NCBI GenBank assembly: GCA_035293565.1
Contig: DATGMP010000154.1
Span: 1 to 37,203, forward strand
Direction of reading: 5' to 3'
Source: DATGMP01 sp035293565
GTDB taxonomy: Bacteria; Pseudomonadota; Alphaproteobacteria; BOG-932; Roseiterribacteraceae
DNA: 37,203 nucleotides
The translations under genes were made by a program, and so were the position numbers. Positions 15,475-24,459 of the stretch are shown in pieces. Under the pieces are notes generated by a model that worked only from the letters and a program-made list of their open reading frames with translations, did no database searches and was not told where the DNA came from. Numbering within the stretch: position 1 is the first letter of the stretch; each line of letters opens with the position of its first letter.

Positions 15475-16014
15475 ATGAGCGCGAATGACCAGGGCCCTCG
15501 AATCCGCAGAATTCCAGATGGCGACGACCGCGAGCGGCTGACCTGCCCCGATTGCGGCTACATCGCTTACGAGAACCCGAAGGTCGTTGCCGGCGCGGTC
15601 GTCTCGGTCGAGGGCCGGATACTGATGTGCCGCCGCGCAATCGAGCCGCGCAAGGGCTATTGGACTCTTCCCGCCGGCTTTCTGGAGCTCCACGAATCCC
15701 CCGAGGACGGCGCCCGCCGCGAGGCCTGGGAAGAAGCCTGCGCCCGCATCAGCATCGATGCCCTTCTGGGCGTCTATTCGATTCCGCGCATCAGCCAGGT
15801 CCAGCTGATCTACCGCGCGACGCTGGCCGAGCCGGGGTTTTCGGCCGGCCCGGAAAGCGCCGAGGTGCGGCTGTTCGAGTGGGAAGACATCCCCTGGCTC
15901 GACCTCGCCTTTCCCTCGGTGCGCTGGGCGCTCGACGACTACCGTGCGCGGCTGGGGCAATCGCACTTCCCGCCGAGCGGGAATCCGGCAGGAATGACCG
16001 GCGACCTCTTTTAG
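15475..16014 (+). CDS. Nudix hydrolase with a half zinc ribbon
   Basis: A 179-residue protein with a Nudix box from Gly68 (GFLELHESPEDGARREAWEE): G68, E74, R82, E83, E86 and E87 are the expected residues; the glycine after the EE is replaced by Cys89. Upstream sits a CPDCGYIAYENPK ribbon half (Cys24, Cys27); the first Cys pair usual in NudC-like and ADP-ribose pyrophosphatase-type members is missing. Nudix enzymes hydrolyse nucleoside diphosphates linked to another moiety; substrate here is unknown. The stop codon overlaps the convergent ftsY stop, so no terminator separates them. The ATG at 15475 gives the expected start for this subgroup. Confidence 0.88.
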   Translation: MSANDQGPRIRRIPDGDDRERLTCPDCGYIAYENPKVVAGAVVSVEGRILMCRRAIEPRKGYWTLPAGFLELHESPEDGARREAWEEACARISIDALLGVYSIPRISQVQLIYRATLAEPGFSAGPESAEVRLFEWEDIPWLDLAFPSVRWALDDYRARLGQSHFPPSGNPAGMTGDLF

Positions 16015-16955
16015 CCCAGTCCCATCAGCGAACGACCGAACTCCGCCGGGTCGAAAGGCTGAAGATCGTCGGCGGTCTCGCCGACCCCGACCGCATGAAC
16101 GGGCAGACCGAAGCGCTCGGCAAGCGCGATCAGCACGCCGCCCTTGGCCGAGCCGTCGAGCTTCGTCACGACGAGGCCGTCGACGGCGACCATCTCGCGG
16201 AAGGTCTCGACCTGACGCAGCGCGTTCTGGCCGGTCGTGGCGTCGAGCACCAGCAACGTCGAATGGGGCGCCGATGGATCGAGCTTCTTCAGCACGCGCA
16301 CGATCTTGGCGAGCTCCTGCATGAGTCCTGCCTTGTTGTGCAAGCGGCCGGCTGTGTCGATCAGGAGGACGTCCATGCCCTCGCGGCGCGCCTGCTCGAG
16401 CGCCTCATAGGCGAGCGCCGCCGGATCGGCGCCCTCCTCCTTGCGGACAATGGGAACGCCGGTCCGTTCGGCCCAGATCGCGAGTTGCGCCACCGCAGCC
16501 GCGCGGAACGTATCGCCGGCGGCCATCATCACGCGCTTGCCTTGTGCGCGCAGACTCTGCGCGAGCTTGCCGATCGTCGTCGTCTTGCCGACGCCATTGA
16601 CGCCCACGACGAGCATGACGAAAGGCTTCGCATCTGTAGAGAAGGTTAGAGGAACGGCGATCGGCGCGAGCAAAGCAGCGATCCGATCGGCCAGAAAACT
16701 CCTGACTTCCGTATCGGTCACTTCCTTGCCGAAGCGCGAAGCCCCGAGCTCCTCCGCCAATTTTGCCGCAGTGGCGGGGCCGAGATCGGCTTCGATCAGC
16801 AAATCCTCGATTTCCTGAAGCGTGTCGCCGTCGAGCTTGCGCTTGACGAGGATCGCGGTCAGGCCTTCGGTCAGCCGCGACGAGGAGCGCGAAAGCCCTT
16901 GCTTCAGCCGCTGGAACCAGCCCGGCCGCTTCGCTTCTGACGAGACGTCGCTCAT
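16011..16955 (-). CDS. ftsY: Signal recognition particle receptor FtsY
   Basis: A 314-residue SRP GTPase with the N domain at about 15-95 and the G domain after it. The P-loop GVNGVGKTTTIGKLA, the DTAGR motif (LLIDTAGRLHNKAGLM) and TKLDGSAKGG are all intact. The acidic A domain present in enterobacteria is short or absent, as in other alphaproteobacteria. FtsY docks ribosome-SRP complexes at the Sec translocon. Its ATG overlaps the last bases of mtaB by four, so it is the third gene of a dapF-mtaB-ftsY operon, and translation is probably coupled. Confidence 0.96.
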   Translation of the reverse strand: MSDVSSEAKRPGWFQRLKQGLSRSSSRLTEGLTAILVKRKLDGDTLQEIEDLLIEADLGPATAAKLAEELGASRFGKEVTDTEVRSFLADRIAALLAPIAVPLTFSTDAKPFVMLVVGVNGVGKTTTIGKLAQSLRAQGKRVMMAAGDTFRAAAVAQLAIWAERTGVPIVRKEEGADPAALAYEALEQARREGMDVLLIDTAGRLHNKAGLMQELAKIVRVLKKLDPSAPHSTLLVLDATTGQNALRQVETFREMVAVDGLVVTKLDGSAKGGVLIALAERFGLPVHAVGVGETADDLQPFDPAEFGRSLMGLG

Positions 16956-18232
16956 GCGGCTTGGGCTGTCGCCCCCTCAGCGCATGCGATGAGGGCGCCG
17001 CCGTCGACCGCTTGGACCCGGGCACGGACCACGTGCCCCGCGGCCGCAGTCGAATCAAGCTTCACCGGCGCGTAATGCTCGCTCCGCCCCTCCCCCGGCC
17101 TTTCGACCAGCACCCACGCCTTCGCCCCGATCTGCGCCTTGAGGAAGTCGGCCAATTGGCGTTCGCCCGCCGCCCGCAGCTCCGCCGCCCGGCGGCGGCG
17201 CAGCTCGAGCGGCACTTGCGGCATCCGCGCGGCGGGCGTGCCCTTTCTGGCCGAATAAGGGAAGACATGGAGAAAACCGAGATCACATTCGGCAACCAGT
17301 TCCAAGCTGTTGCGGAACATCTCTTCGCTCTCGGTCGGGAAGCCGGCGATGAGATCCGCGCCGAAGGCGATCCCCGGCCTGAGGTCGCGCGCCCGACGGC
17401 AGACTTCGATCGCATCGGCACGGGAATGGCGCCGCTTCATCCGCTTCAGGATCATGTCGTCGCCCGCCTGGAGGCTGAGATGGAGATGCGGCATCAGACG
17501 CGCCTCCTCGGCGACCAAACGCCAGAGATCGGCATCGATCTCCTTAGGATCGAGCGAAGAAAGCCGTAGCCGCTCCAGCTCCGGCACCGCCGCGAGCAGC
17601 CGCCGGATCATCTGGCCGAGCGTGGGTTGCCCGGGAAGATCGGGACCGTAGGAGGTGAGATCGACGCCGGTCAGCACGATCTCGCGAAAGCCGTGTTCGA
17701 CCAGTGACCGCACCTCCGCCACGACAGCGCCGATCGGCACAGAGCGCGCCGGCCCCCGCCCGAACGGGATGATGCAGAAGGTGCAACGATGGTCGCAGCC
17801 ATTCTGCACTTGGACGAAGGCGCGGGCCTTGCCGTCGAATCCGGCTTCGAGATGGCTCGCGGTTTCGCGCACCGCCATGATGTCGTTGACCGCGATTCCT
17901 GTCTCGGCGGCGCCCCAGCTTGCCCTGTCGAGCTTCTCGCTATTGCCGAGCACACGCGACACCCCTGCCATGGCGGCGAACGAGGAAGGATCGATCTGGG
18001 CCGCGCAGCCGGTGACGATGATCCGCGCCTGCGGGTCTGCGCGATGGGCGCGACGAATAGCCTGACGGGCCTGTCGCTCAGCCTCCGACGTCACCGCGCA
18101 CGTATTGACGATGATCGTGTCCGACAGGCCCGCCGCCGCGGCGTGGCCGCGCATGACTTCGGACTCGTAGGCGTTCAGTCGGCACCCAAAAGTGAGGATT
18201 TCGACGGGTTTGGCGGAGGTCCTGCTGCTCAT
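16952..18232 (-). CDS. mtaB: tRNA ms2t6A37 methylthiotransferase MtaB
   Basis: A 426-residue MiaB/RimO-family enzyme. The N-terminal UPF0004 domain begins EILTFGCRLNAYESEVM and supplies three cluster cysteines; the radical SAM motif is CDHRCTFC (VQNGCDHRCTFCIIPFGRG), giving the second 4Fe-4S cluster. The C-terminal ~60 residues form a TRAM-like RNA-binding domain. MtaB adds a methylthio group to t6A at position 37 of tRNAs decoding ANN codons. It overlaps dapF upstream and ftsY downstream by four bases each, the arrangement seen in many alphaproteobacteria. MtaB is preferred to MiaB/RimO because of the TFGCRLN start and this context. Confidence 0.93.
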   Translation of the reverse strand: MSSRTSAKPVEILTFGCRLNAYESEVMRGHAAAAGLSDTIIVNTCAVTSEAERQARQAIRRAHRADPQARIIVTGCAAQIDPSSFAAMAGVSRVLGNSEKLDRASWGAAETGIAVNDIMAVRETASHLEAGFDGKARAFVQVQNGCDHRCTFCIIPFGRGPARSVPIGAVVAEVRSLVEHGFREIVLTGVDLTSYGPDLPGQPTLGQMIRRLLAAVPELERLRLSSLDPKEIDADLWRLVAEEARLMPHLHLSLQAGDDMILKRMKRRHSRADAIEVCRRARDLRPGIAFGADLIAGFPTESEEMFRNSLELVAECDLGFLHVFPYSARKGTPAARMPQVPLELRRRRAAELRAAGERQLADFLKAQIGAKAWVLVERPGEGRSEHYAPVKLDSTAAAGHVVRARVQAVDGGALIACAEGATAQAA

Positions 18233-19077
18233 GCCGCGGCGCGTCCGGCCGTTCCGGGGAACAACGATTCGTCGATCTCGCCAATAAAGCTCGTCGCGGC
18301 CGGGCCGGTCATGATCACGCGATCATCATCGCGCCACTCGACCGCGAGATCGCCGCCGTCGAGCACGAGCGTCGCCTTTCGCGCGGAAAGACCCCGACGC
18401 ACGGCCGCGACGAGCGTCGCGCAGGCCCCGCTGCCGCAGGCGAGCGTGATCCCCGCCCCGCGTTCCCAGACCCGCATGCGGATACGGTCGGGCGCTTCGA
18501 CGGTCGCGACCTCGACATTGACCCTTTCCGGGAAAAGCGGCGCGTGCTCGATCGCAGGGCCGAGCTCGGGCAGATCGACGGCCTCGGCATCCGGGACGAA
18601 GAAAACGGCATGAGGATTGCCCATGCTGACCCCGACCGGATCGGCCAGCGGGCCAGAGATCGGGAGATGCAGCGTGTCGACCGGTTCGGCCAGCGGAAGA
18701 TCGCGCCAGTCCAGCCGCGGACGACCCATATCGACTGCGATTTGGCCCCCGGATCTCCAAGCCTCGAGCACTCCGTCCGCGGTTGCGATCCGCACCCGGT
18801 CCCGTCCGGTTTCTGCGAAGAGCAGCATTGCGATGCAGCGCGTGGCATTTCCGCACGTGCCGATCTCGCCCCCGTCGCAATTATGGAAGCGAACGAAAAG
18901 GTCGGCCTCCCTATCCCGCGCAGGCTCGATCACCGCAATCGTGTCGGCCCCGACGCCGGTTCGGCGATCGGCGAGCGCCACGACATCGGCAGGCGTGAGC
19001 GCGATCGGCCGGACGCGCGCGTCCAGCACGATGAAATCGTTGCCGAGCCCATGCATTTTACGAAACGGAAGAGCCAT
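18229..19077 (-). CDS. dapF: Diaminopimelate epimerase
   Basis: A 282-residue cofactor-independent racemase converting LL- to meso-diaminopimelate for lysine and peptidoglycan. The catalytic cysteines are Cys75 in GTCGNATRC and Cys214 in LACGSGACAT. The start MALPFRKMHGLGNDFIVLD is typical. The segment normally reading MCGNG is TCGNA, a mild variant. It is the first gene of the dapF-mtaB-ftsY operon. The 116-base gap to the divergent cytochrome gene must hold the promoters of both. Confidence 0.96.
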   Translation of the reverse strand: MALPFRKMHGLGNDFIVLDARVRPIALTPADVVALADRRTGVGADTIAVIEPARDREADLFVRFHNCDGGEIGTCGNATRCIAMLLFAETGRDRVRIATADGVLEAWRSGGQIAVDMGRPRLDWRDLPLAEPVDTLHLPISGPLADPVGVSMGNPHAVFFVPDAEAVDLPELGPAIEHAPLFPERVNVEVATVEAPDRIRMRVWERGAGITLACGSGACATLVAAVRRGLSARKATLVLDGGDLAVEWRDDDRVIMTGPAATSFIGEIDESLFPGTAGRAAA

Positions 19078-19193
19078 GGCGCCTTATATGGGCAAGGGGT
19101 GCTCCAAGTCCATCCGATGGAGCAACCCTCGAAGGGCAGAGTAAATCCCATCGGCCCATTGCGCCTTGCGCGGGGACATGTCATCCGCAGTCC

Positions 19194-19718
19194 ATGGCTA
19201 TGCGCTCTTTGCTTACCGCGGCTATCCCGGTTGCGGTCGCCGCGGCAGCAATTCTGCTGATAGGCGGCTCGCAGATGCCGCGGACGATCGAACACGGCCG
19301 GGACATCTACGCCGCGCGTTGCGCGGGCTGTCACGGCGAAAAACTTCAAGGCCAACCCAATTGGCGGCGGGTGAACGACCGCGGGCGCCTGCCGGCGCCG
19401 CCGCTCGACGGCACGGGACACGCCTGGATGCACAGCGACGAGGAGCTGTTCCACATCATCAAGTTCAGCGTGCTCGACATCGCGGGGCCTGGTTACGAGA
19501 CCGATATGCCGTCCTTCCGCGACCAACTCGGCGATTCCGATATCCGGGCCCTGGTCGCCTTCATTCGATCACGATGGCCCACCGGCGCGCAGGCGGCGCA
19601 ATCCTTTCTCAATCCGGGGCGCGCCGGCATGCCCGCGCATGTCGACCCGGATTGGCGGCTGCCCGCGGATTGCGACGAGCCCGTCCGGCGCGCCCTGCCA
19701 GCCGGATCCACGCCCTAG
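19194..19718 (+). CDS. Class I cytochrome c, exported
   Basis: A 174-residue monohaem cytochrome. An N-terminal hydrophobic segment (about 7-25) serves as signal peptide or membrane anchor; the haem motif is C43-A-G-C46-H47, and Met105 in YETDMPSF is the probable sixth ligand. After the haem domain (to about 130) comes a Pro-rich tail of some 45 residues. It would act in the periplasm as an electron carrier; partner unknown. ATG codons at 19194 and 19200 are both possible. The opposite gene dapF starts 116 bases away. Confidence 0.87.
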   Translation: MAMRSLLTAAIPVAVAAAAILLIGGSQMPRTIEHGRDIYAARCAGCHGEKLQGQPNWRRVNDRGRLPAPPLDGTGHAWMHSDEELFHIIKFSVLDIAGPGYETDMPSFRDQLGDSDIRALVAFIRSRWPTGAQAAQSFLNPGRAGMPAHVDPDWRLPADCDEPVRRALPAGSTP

Positions 19719-19784
19719 CAGGAACAAATTCGCGCTTCGGGCGGTACTATTGCCGTCTACCGATTTTCCGGGACTTGGGATCCG

Positions 19785-21158
19785 ATGCGTGGACTGCGAA
19801 TCGCCGCCGCGGCGGTCTGCCTCGCCTCAGTCGGCTGTGTCTCGATCCCGACCGCCCGACAGCTCGCGGTTGAACCGGAGGCCAATCGGCCGCCGGCCAT
19901 ACTTGGCCCCAACGGAATGCTTCCGTCCCTAGAGGCCGAAACCGAGATCAAGCGGCTCGCGCGATTTCCCGGCGATGACGAAGCGCTCCAACGCCAGGTC
20001 GCGTCCCAAGGCGAGGCCGCCGGCACACCGCTCACAGCGGGCAACAAGGTCACGCTGCTGCAAAACGGCCCTGCTACCTACGCGGCCATGAAGCAGGCGA
20101 TTCAGAGCGCCAAGGACACGATCAATCTCGAATTCTATATCCTTGCGGCGGACACGATCGGCGACGAGATTTCGCGGCTTCTGATCGAGAAGTGCCGAGC
20201 CGGGGTCGCCGTTCAGCTGATCTATGACAGCCAGGGTTCGCACGACACACCTTCAGCTTTCTGGGACCGGTTGCGCGCGGCCGGCGTGAAGATCGTCGAA
20301 TACAATCCGCTCAACCCGCTCAACGCGCGGGCAGGCTACAACCCCAATGATCGTGATCACCGGAAGCTGCTGGTCGTCGACGGTAAGCTCGGCATCACGG
20401 GCGGCATCAACATTACCGAAATTTACATCTATGGCGGCGCCGAGACGGGCTCCCGCGATCGGTGGTGGCTCAGATGGCGCGACACCGACGTCCAGATCGA
20501 GGGACCGGCTGTCCGCGAAATGCAGCACGCCTTTCTCGACGCCTGGTCGGCGCAAAAGGGCCCTCCCCTGCCCCAAAGGACTTTCTTCCCGCCCCAGACG
20601 GCCATCGGACATGACGACGTAAGGGTCACGCCGGAAGCGCCGCAGAAGGGCGACCTGCAAATTTACATCGCGTTGCTTTCGGCGATCCGCCATGCCCGGT
20701 CGCGAGTCTGGATCTCGACCGCTTATTTCGATCCGACGCCCGAAGACGAAGAGGTTCTGAAGAGCGCGGCGCATCGTGGCGTCGATGTCGAGCTGATCGT
20801 GCAGGGGCAGAGCGACTCGCAGGCGACGCTCGCCGCCGGCCGTTCCCACTATGCCGGCCTACTCGCGGCGGGCATCAAGATTTTTGAGCGACGCGACGTG
20901 TTCCTGCATGGTAAGACGGCGACGATCGACGGCGTGTGGTCGATCGTCGGCTCATCCAACCTGGATGCGCGGAGCGTGATCTGGAACAACGAGCTCGCCG
21001 TCATCGTGCTCAGCCAGGATTTCGCAGGACAGATGGAGGCGGCCTTTCAGAACGATCGCAAGGCCGGGACGCCCATCAAGTTCAATGAATGGGCCGACCG
21101 CCCTCTCGGCGAGAGAATCGGAGAGTGGAGCGCGCGGCTTCTCGAAGGGCTGCTCTGA
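19785..21158 (+). CDS. Phospholipase D family protein (cardiolipin synthase-like)
   Basis: A 457-residue protein with two HKD half-sites: H192-x-K194 in DHRKLLVVDGKLGITGGIN and H375-x-K377 in HGKTATIDGVWSIVGSSN. This matches bacterial cardiolipin synthases/phosphatidyltransferases of the ClsB/ClsC type. The N-terminus is a signal sequence with a possible lipobox (SVGC, Cys18), so it may be an outer- or inner-membrane lipoprotein; the residue at -3 is Ser, which is atypical. It may condense phosphatidylglycerol or act as a phospholipase; the sequence alone does not decide. It is 66 bases downstream of the cytochrome gene on the same strand. Confidence 0.87.
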   Translation: MRGLRIAAAAVCLASVGCVSIPTARQLAVEPEANRPPAILGPNGMLPSLEAETEIKRLARFPGDDEALQRQVASQGEAAGTPLTAGNKVTLLQNGPATYAAMKQAIQSAKDTINLEFYILAADTIGDEISRLLIEKCRAGVAVQLIYDSQGSHDTPSAFWDRLRAAGVKIVEYNPLNPLNARAGYNPNDRDHRKLLVVDGKLGITGGINITEIYIYGGAETGSRDRWWLRWRDTDVQIEGPAVREMQHAFLDAWSAQKGPPLPQRTFFPPQTAIGHDDVRVTPEAPQKGDLQIYIALLSAIRHARSRVWISTAYFDPTPEDEEVLKSAAHRGVDVELIVQGQSDSQATLAAGRSHYAGLLAAGIKIFERRDVFLHGKTATIDGVWSIVGSSNLDARSVIWNNELAVIVLSQDFAGQMEAAFQNDRKAGTPIKFNEWADRPLGERIGEWSARLLEGLL

Positions 21159-21232
21159 TCGGGAAAGGTCTTTTCGATGAAGGCAAAAGGACCCACACTC
21201 TTGGGATGCGAACGATCGATGCCGAGTCGCCC

Positions 21233-22102
21233 ATGAGCGAAGCTCCCGCGCAGACCACGAAGCTTACGCGTGAGGGCCTGCTGAAGTCCCTGCATCTCGG
21301 TCGCGTGCTCAAGATTCCGCCGGACATGCCTGCCGTGCTCGATATTGCGCGCTCGATGGAACAGGCCGGCGAGATCCAGCCCTACCCGCCGCGCGGCGAG
21401 AATGCTTTCTGCCTGACCCCGCAAGGGCTGGACGAGGCGATCCGGCTGTACGGGCCCGTCGTGGCGGAAATTCCGATGGCGACTCAGCTCGACCTTGCCA
21501 TCCCGGAGATTTCCAAGGCATCGCCGGCGGGGGTCAAGGACGACACGCTCGCAGAGTTCGCGCGAACTCTGCGCCTGCGCTTCCCCTATACGTCTGCGTC
21601 CGACGAGCTGTCGGATCCGAACTCCATCATCCACGGCGCCGACAAAGGCGAGCCCGTCTTCGTGATGCGCGGCCGCGACATGCTGTCGGCTCAGGTCGTC
21701 GGCTGGTGGATCTGGCTGGCGCAGAACCGCGGCGTCTCGCCCGAGAAGATTGAACGGGCACGGCTGCAGCAGGCGGCGCTGTCGAACTGGGCGGAGAAGG
21801 CTCTGCCGCAGCCGGGCAAGCGGCCCGACCACGTCCCGACCGCCAGCGAGCAGCTCGCGCTCCCGAGCTCGACGCTCAAGCGGGCGCATCCGGACGAGCC
21901 GGTATTCGTGCTGCGCGGTGCCGATGTGCTCGCGGCGAAAACCGTCGAATATTGGGCCTATCTCGCTCGTCTGAACGGCACGGACGAGCCCACCGTCACC
22001 GGCGCCTTGAAAATCGCCCGCTCCATGCGCGACTGGAAGCGCAAGGTCATTCCAGGCGCCATTACGCTGAAAAACCTTGCCGAGGCCGACACCGACGAGT
22101 GA
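21233..22102 (+). CDS. Unknown protein with an internal duplication (289 aa)
   Basis: I do not recognise a family. Residues 139-195 and 221-276 are two copies of one ~55-residue unit: each begins EPVFV(M/L)RG-x-D-(M/V)-L-(S/A)-A, continues with an aromatic W/Y-W pair and a LA-x-x-x-G, and ends in a helix with a single Trp followed by Lys-rich sequence. The N-terminal ~100 residues (MSEAPAQTTKLTREGLLKSL) are helical and distinct; no signal peptide or membrane segment. ATG at 21233 is preferred; ATG at 21206 would add nine residues. It follows the phospholipase gene by 74 bases and converges on metY with three bases between stops. Confidence 0.7.
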   Translation: MSEAPAQTTKLTREGLLKSLHLGRVLKIPPDMPAVLDIARSMEQAGEIQPYPPRGENAFCLTPQGLDEAIRLYGPVVAEIPMATQLDLAIPEISKASPAGVKDDTLAEFARTLRLRFPYTSASDELSDPNSIIHGADKGEPVFVMRGRDMLSAQVVGWWIWLAQNRGVSPEKIERARLQQAALSNWAEKALPQPGKRPDHVPTASEQLALPSSTLKRAHPDEPVFVLRGADVLAAKTVEYWAYLARLNGTDEPTVTGALKIARSMRDWKRKVIPGAITLKNLAEADTDE

Positions 22103-22105
22103 CGC

Positions 22106-23398
22106 TCAGGTCGCCGCCAGCGCCTGATCGATATCGGCGATGATGTCATCGATATGCTCGAGGCCGACCGACAACCTCACATAACCTTCCGTGACGCCAG
22201 TCTGCAGCTGCTCCTCGGGCGATAGTTGAGAGTGCGTCGTGCTGGCGGGATGAATGGCGAGCGACCTTGCGTCACCGATGTTCGCGACGTGGTAGAACAT
22301 CTCGAGCTTGTCGATGAAGCGGCGGCCTGCCTCGAGACCGCCGGGAAGCTCGAAACCCACTAGGCCGCCATAGCCGCCGGACAGATAGGCGTCGGCACGC
22401 CGTCTGTCCTCGCCGGTCATCAGGCCGGGGAAGATGACGGTCTTGACCTTCGGATGATGCGCGAGATGCTCCGCGACCTTCGCGGCGCTGGCGGAATGCT
22501 GACGAATGCGAAGCGTCAGGGTCTCCAACCCCAGGATGAACATGAAGGCGTTGAAGGGCGACATGGCCGCGCCGACGTCGCGCAGCAGCGTCACACGCGC
22601 TTTCAGGATATACGCGATCGGCCCCAGCGGCTTCACGGCTTGGGTCCAGACCGCGCCATGATAGCTGGGGTCGGGCGTGTTCAGCATTGGGAAGCGATCC
22701 GCATGCTTCTCCCAGTCGAAATTGCCGCCATCGACGATGATGCCGCCGATCGAGGTGCCGTGGCCGCCGAGATATTTCGTCGTCGACAGCATGCTGACCG
22801 CCGCACCATGCGCGAGCGGACGGCAGAGCACGGGCGACGCGGTATTGTCCATGATCAGCGGCACGCCGAGGTCTCGGCCGATCCGCGCCACTTCCGCGAT
22901 AGGGAAAACGATGAGCTTCGGATTGGGAAGCGTCTCGCCGTAGTAGCAGCGCGTCCGGGAATCGGTGGCACGGGCAAAATTCTCGGGATCGGCCGGATCG
23001 ACGAACCGGCACTCGATCCCCATCGTCCTCATCGTGTTGGCGAACAGATTCCAGGTACCGCCGTAGATATCGGTCGAGCAGACGAAATTGTCGCCCGCAT
23101 GACAGATGTTCTGAACAGCGAACAAGGACGCCGACTGGCCGGAGCTGAGCGCGAGCGCGGCGACGCCGCCTTCAAGGGCGGCGACCCGCTCCTCGAGCAC
23201 GGCTTGGGTCGGATTCATGATCCGCGAGTAGATGTTGCCGAGTTCCTTGAGCGCGAACAGATTGGTCGCGTGCTCGGTCGAATGGAACTGGTAGGACGTC
23301 GTCTGATAGATCGGCACGGCGACCGCCGTCGTCGCAGGATCGCTGCGATAGCCGGCGTGAAGCGCAATCGTCTCAGGGTGGCGGCTCTTCATCGACAT
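22106..23398 (-). CDS. metY: O-acetylhomoserine sulfhydrylase (aminocarboxypropyltransferase)
   Basis: A 430-residue PLP enzyme of the Cys/Met metabolism class. The pyridoxal lysine is Lys208 in SMLSTTKYLGGHGTS; YSRIMNPTQAVLEERVAALE and LSSGQSASLFAVQNI are strongly conserved in MetY. It makes homocysteine from O-acetylhomoserine and sulfide in the cytoplasm. The MetY-type length (about 430, versus about 390-400 for MetZ/MetB) supports this name over O-succinylhomoserine enzymes. The glutathione S-transferase gene lies 45 bases upstream on the same strand, so both may be co-transcribed. I see no SAM riboswitch in that short gap. Confidence 0.92.
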   Translation of the reverse strand: MSMKSRHPETIALHAGYRSDPATTAVAVPIYQTTSYQFHSTEHATNLFALKELGNIYSRIMNPTQAVLEERVAALEGGVAALALSSGQSASLFAVQNICHAGDNFVCSTDIYGGTWNLFANTMRTMGIECRFVDPADPENFARATDSRTRCYYGETLPNPKLIVFPIAEVARIGRDLGVPLIMDNTASPVLCRPLAHGAAVSMLSTTKYLGGHGTSIGGIIVDGGNFDWEKHADRFPMLNTPDPSYHGAVWTQAVKPLGPIAYILKARVTLLRDVGAAMSPFNAFMFILGLETLTLRIRQHSASAAKVAEHLAHHPKVKTVIFPGLMTGEDRRRADAYLSGGYGGLVGFELPGGLEAGRRFIDKLEMFYHVANIGDARSLAIHPASTTHSQLSPEEQLQTGVTEGYVRLSVGLEHIDDIIADIDQALAAT

Positions 23399-23443
23399 CT
23401 GTCCCTCGCTGTCCGGAATTCGGGCGGGAAATCAGAAGCCGGT

Positions 23444-24175
23444 CTAGCGCTTCCTGTCCAGCTCCGCGTAACGGCGAAAGATGCCCATCTGATTGAACGG
23501 GATGCGGCGGGTCGATTCGAGATAGGCTCGGATCCGGGGTTTCTCGCCTATGAAATCATGAAGTTGCGAGACGCGCTTGAACCGTCGTTCCAATCGCTTC
23601 ATCGCTTTGGGGAAAGCATAGCGCAGGCCTTCGACGATCTGGAAGAGCGACAGGTCGGCATAGGTCGTCCGCCTGCCGATGAGGTATCGGCCGTCGCCGT
23701 TCTGCACGAGGATGCCATCGAAATATCCGAGATATTTGGGCGCGCGATTCTCCAGGAAATCCTCGGCGCGCCGGCGCGCCTCGGGTTTCTGGTCCTCGTA
23801 ATAGAGCGCGCTCGCGATCGGATGATGGGTATCGTGCACTTCCTGCACGAGGTCGGCGATCGTGAGCTGAAGCTGATGCGTCCACAATCGGCCGCTCTCC
23901 GCCGACGGCGCGAGCTTGTGACGATCGCCGAGGAACAGAAGGATGTTGGCCGTTTGACCGATGACCAATCGGCCGGCTCTGAGATAAGGCGGGGCGAAGG
24001 CGGGGTTCGCGACCTGCTGCGCGTCCATCATGCGGACGACGGCATCGTCGCCCCCGCCTTCGCTCTCCGCAAGGCGGGCGACATCGACATAATCGGCGCC
24101 CGCCTCCTCAAGCGCGAGGCGCACGAACTCTCCACGGCCTTGGATCTCGGCCCAATAGTAGAGCTCGTAGCGCAC
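23444..24175 (-). CDS. Glutathione S-transferase family protein
   Basis: A 243-residue protein with a thioredoxin-like N-terminal domain (MRYELYYWAEIQGRGEFVRL, about 1-85) and an all-helical C-terminal domain (about 95-225). The opening Tyr-Trp-Ala-Glu-Ile-Gln-Gly-Arg-Gly pattern and IGQTANILLFLG are reminiscent of the eukaryote-like sigma/mu-type GSTs found in sphingomonads. Substrate unknown; cytoplasmic. It lies between metY and two lipoprotein genes on the minus strand, 20 bases downstream of the nearest one. Confidence 0.88.
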   Translation of the reverse strand: MRYELYYWAEIQGRGEFVRLALEEAGADYVDVARLAESEGGGDDAVVRMMDAQQVANPAFAPPYLRAGRLVIGQTANILLFLGDRHKLAPSAESGRLWTHQLQLTIADLVQEVHDTHHPIASALYYEDQKPEARRRAEDFLENRAPKYLGYFDGILVQNGDGRYLIGRRTTYADLSLFQIVEGLRYAFPKAMKRLERRFKRVSQLHDFIGEKPRIRAYLESTRRIPFNQMGIFRRYAELDRKR

Positions 24176-24195
24176 CTCGCCGGAAATCCGCGGCG

Positions 24196-24432
24196 CTAGT
24201 AGCGCGGCGGCGTGGTGGCGTAGCCACCCAGCGCGCCGGCGCCACCGCCGATCAACGCGCCAACAGCGGCGCCGCGGCCGCCGCCGGCCAGCCCACCTAT
24301 CGCAGCGCCAGTGCCTGCGCCGAGCAGAGCGCCGCCAGCGGCGCGCTGACCCGGGTCATATGGGTCACTGCATGCCGATAGCGAGAGGGCGGCGACCATC
24401 GTGATCGCAGAAGTCGTCAGCAGCCGTTTCAT
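24196..24432 (-). CDS. Glycine-zipper lipoprotein, copy B
   Basis: A 78-residue protein: a lipoprotein signal peptide ending LSLSAC (Cys21), a linker with DPYDPGQRA, then a glycine-zipper region (GGALLGAGTGAAIGGLAGGG and the following repeat) and a short TTPPRY tail. Such proteins, often called YMGG-like or 17 kDa-antigen-like, insert in or lie against the outer membrane. It is a tandem paralogue of the gene at 24460-24720; the two differ mainly in the signal peptide and in the shorter proline tail here. Export is well supported; the function of the family is poorly understood. Confidence 0.85.
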   Translation of the reverse strand: MKRLLTTSAITMVAALSLSACSDPYDPGQRAAGGALLGAGTGAAIGGLAGGGRGAAVGALIGGGAGALGGYATTPPRY

Positions 24433-24459
24433 TTTTCTTACTCCATACTGTTCTGGACA

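Noticed and set aside
23399..23443. Possible SAM riboswitch upstream of metY
   Set aside because: The gap to the GST gene is only 45 bases and shows no pseudoknot-like SAM-II sequence.
22454..24199. Long open frame (581 codons) on the plus strand
   Set aside because: It runs antisense across both metY and the GST gene and reads as shadow composition.
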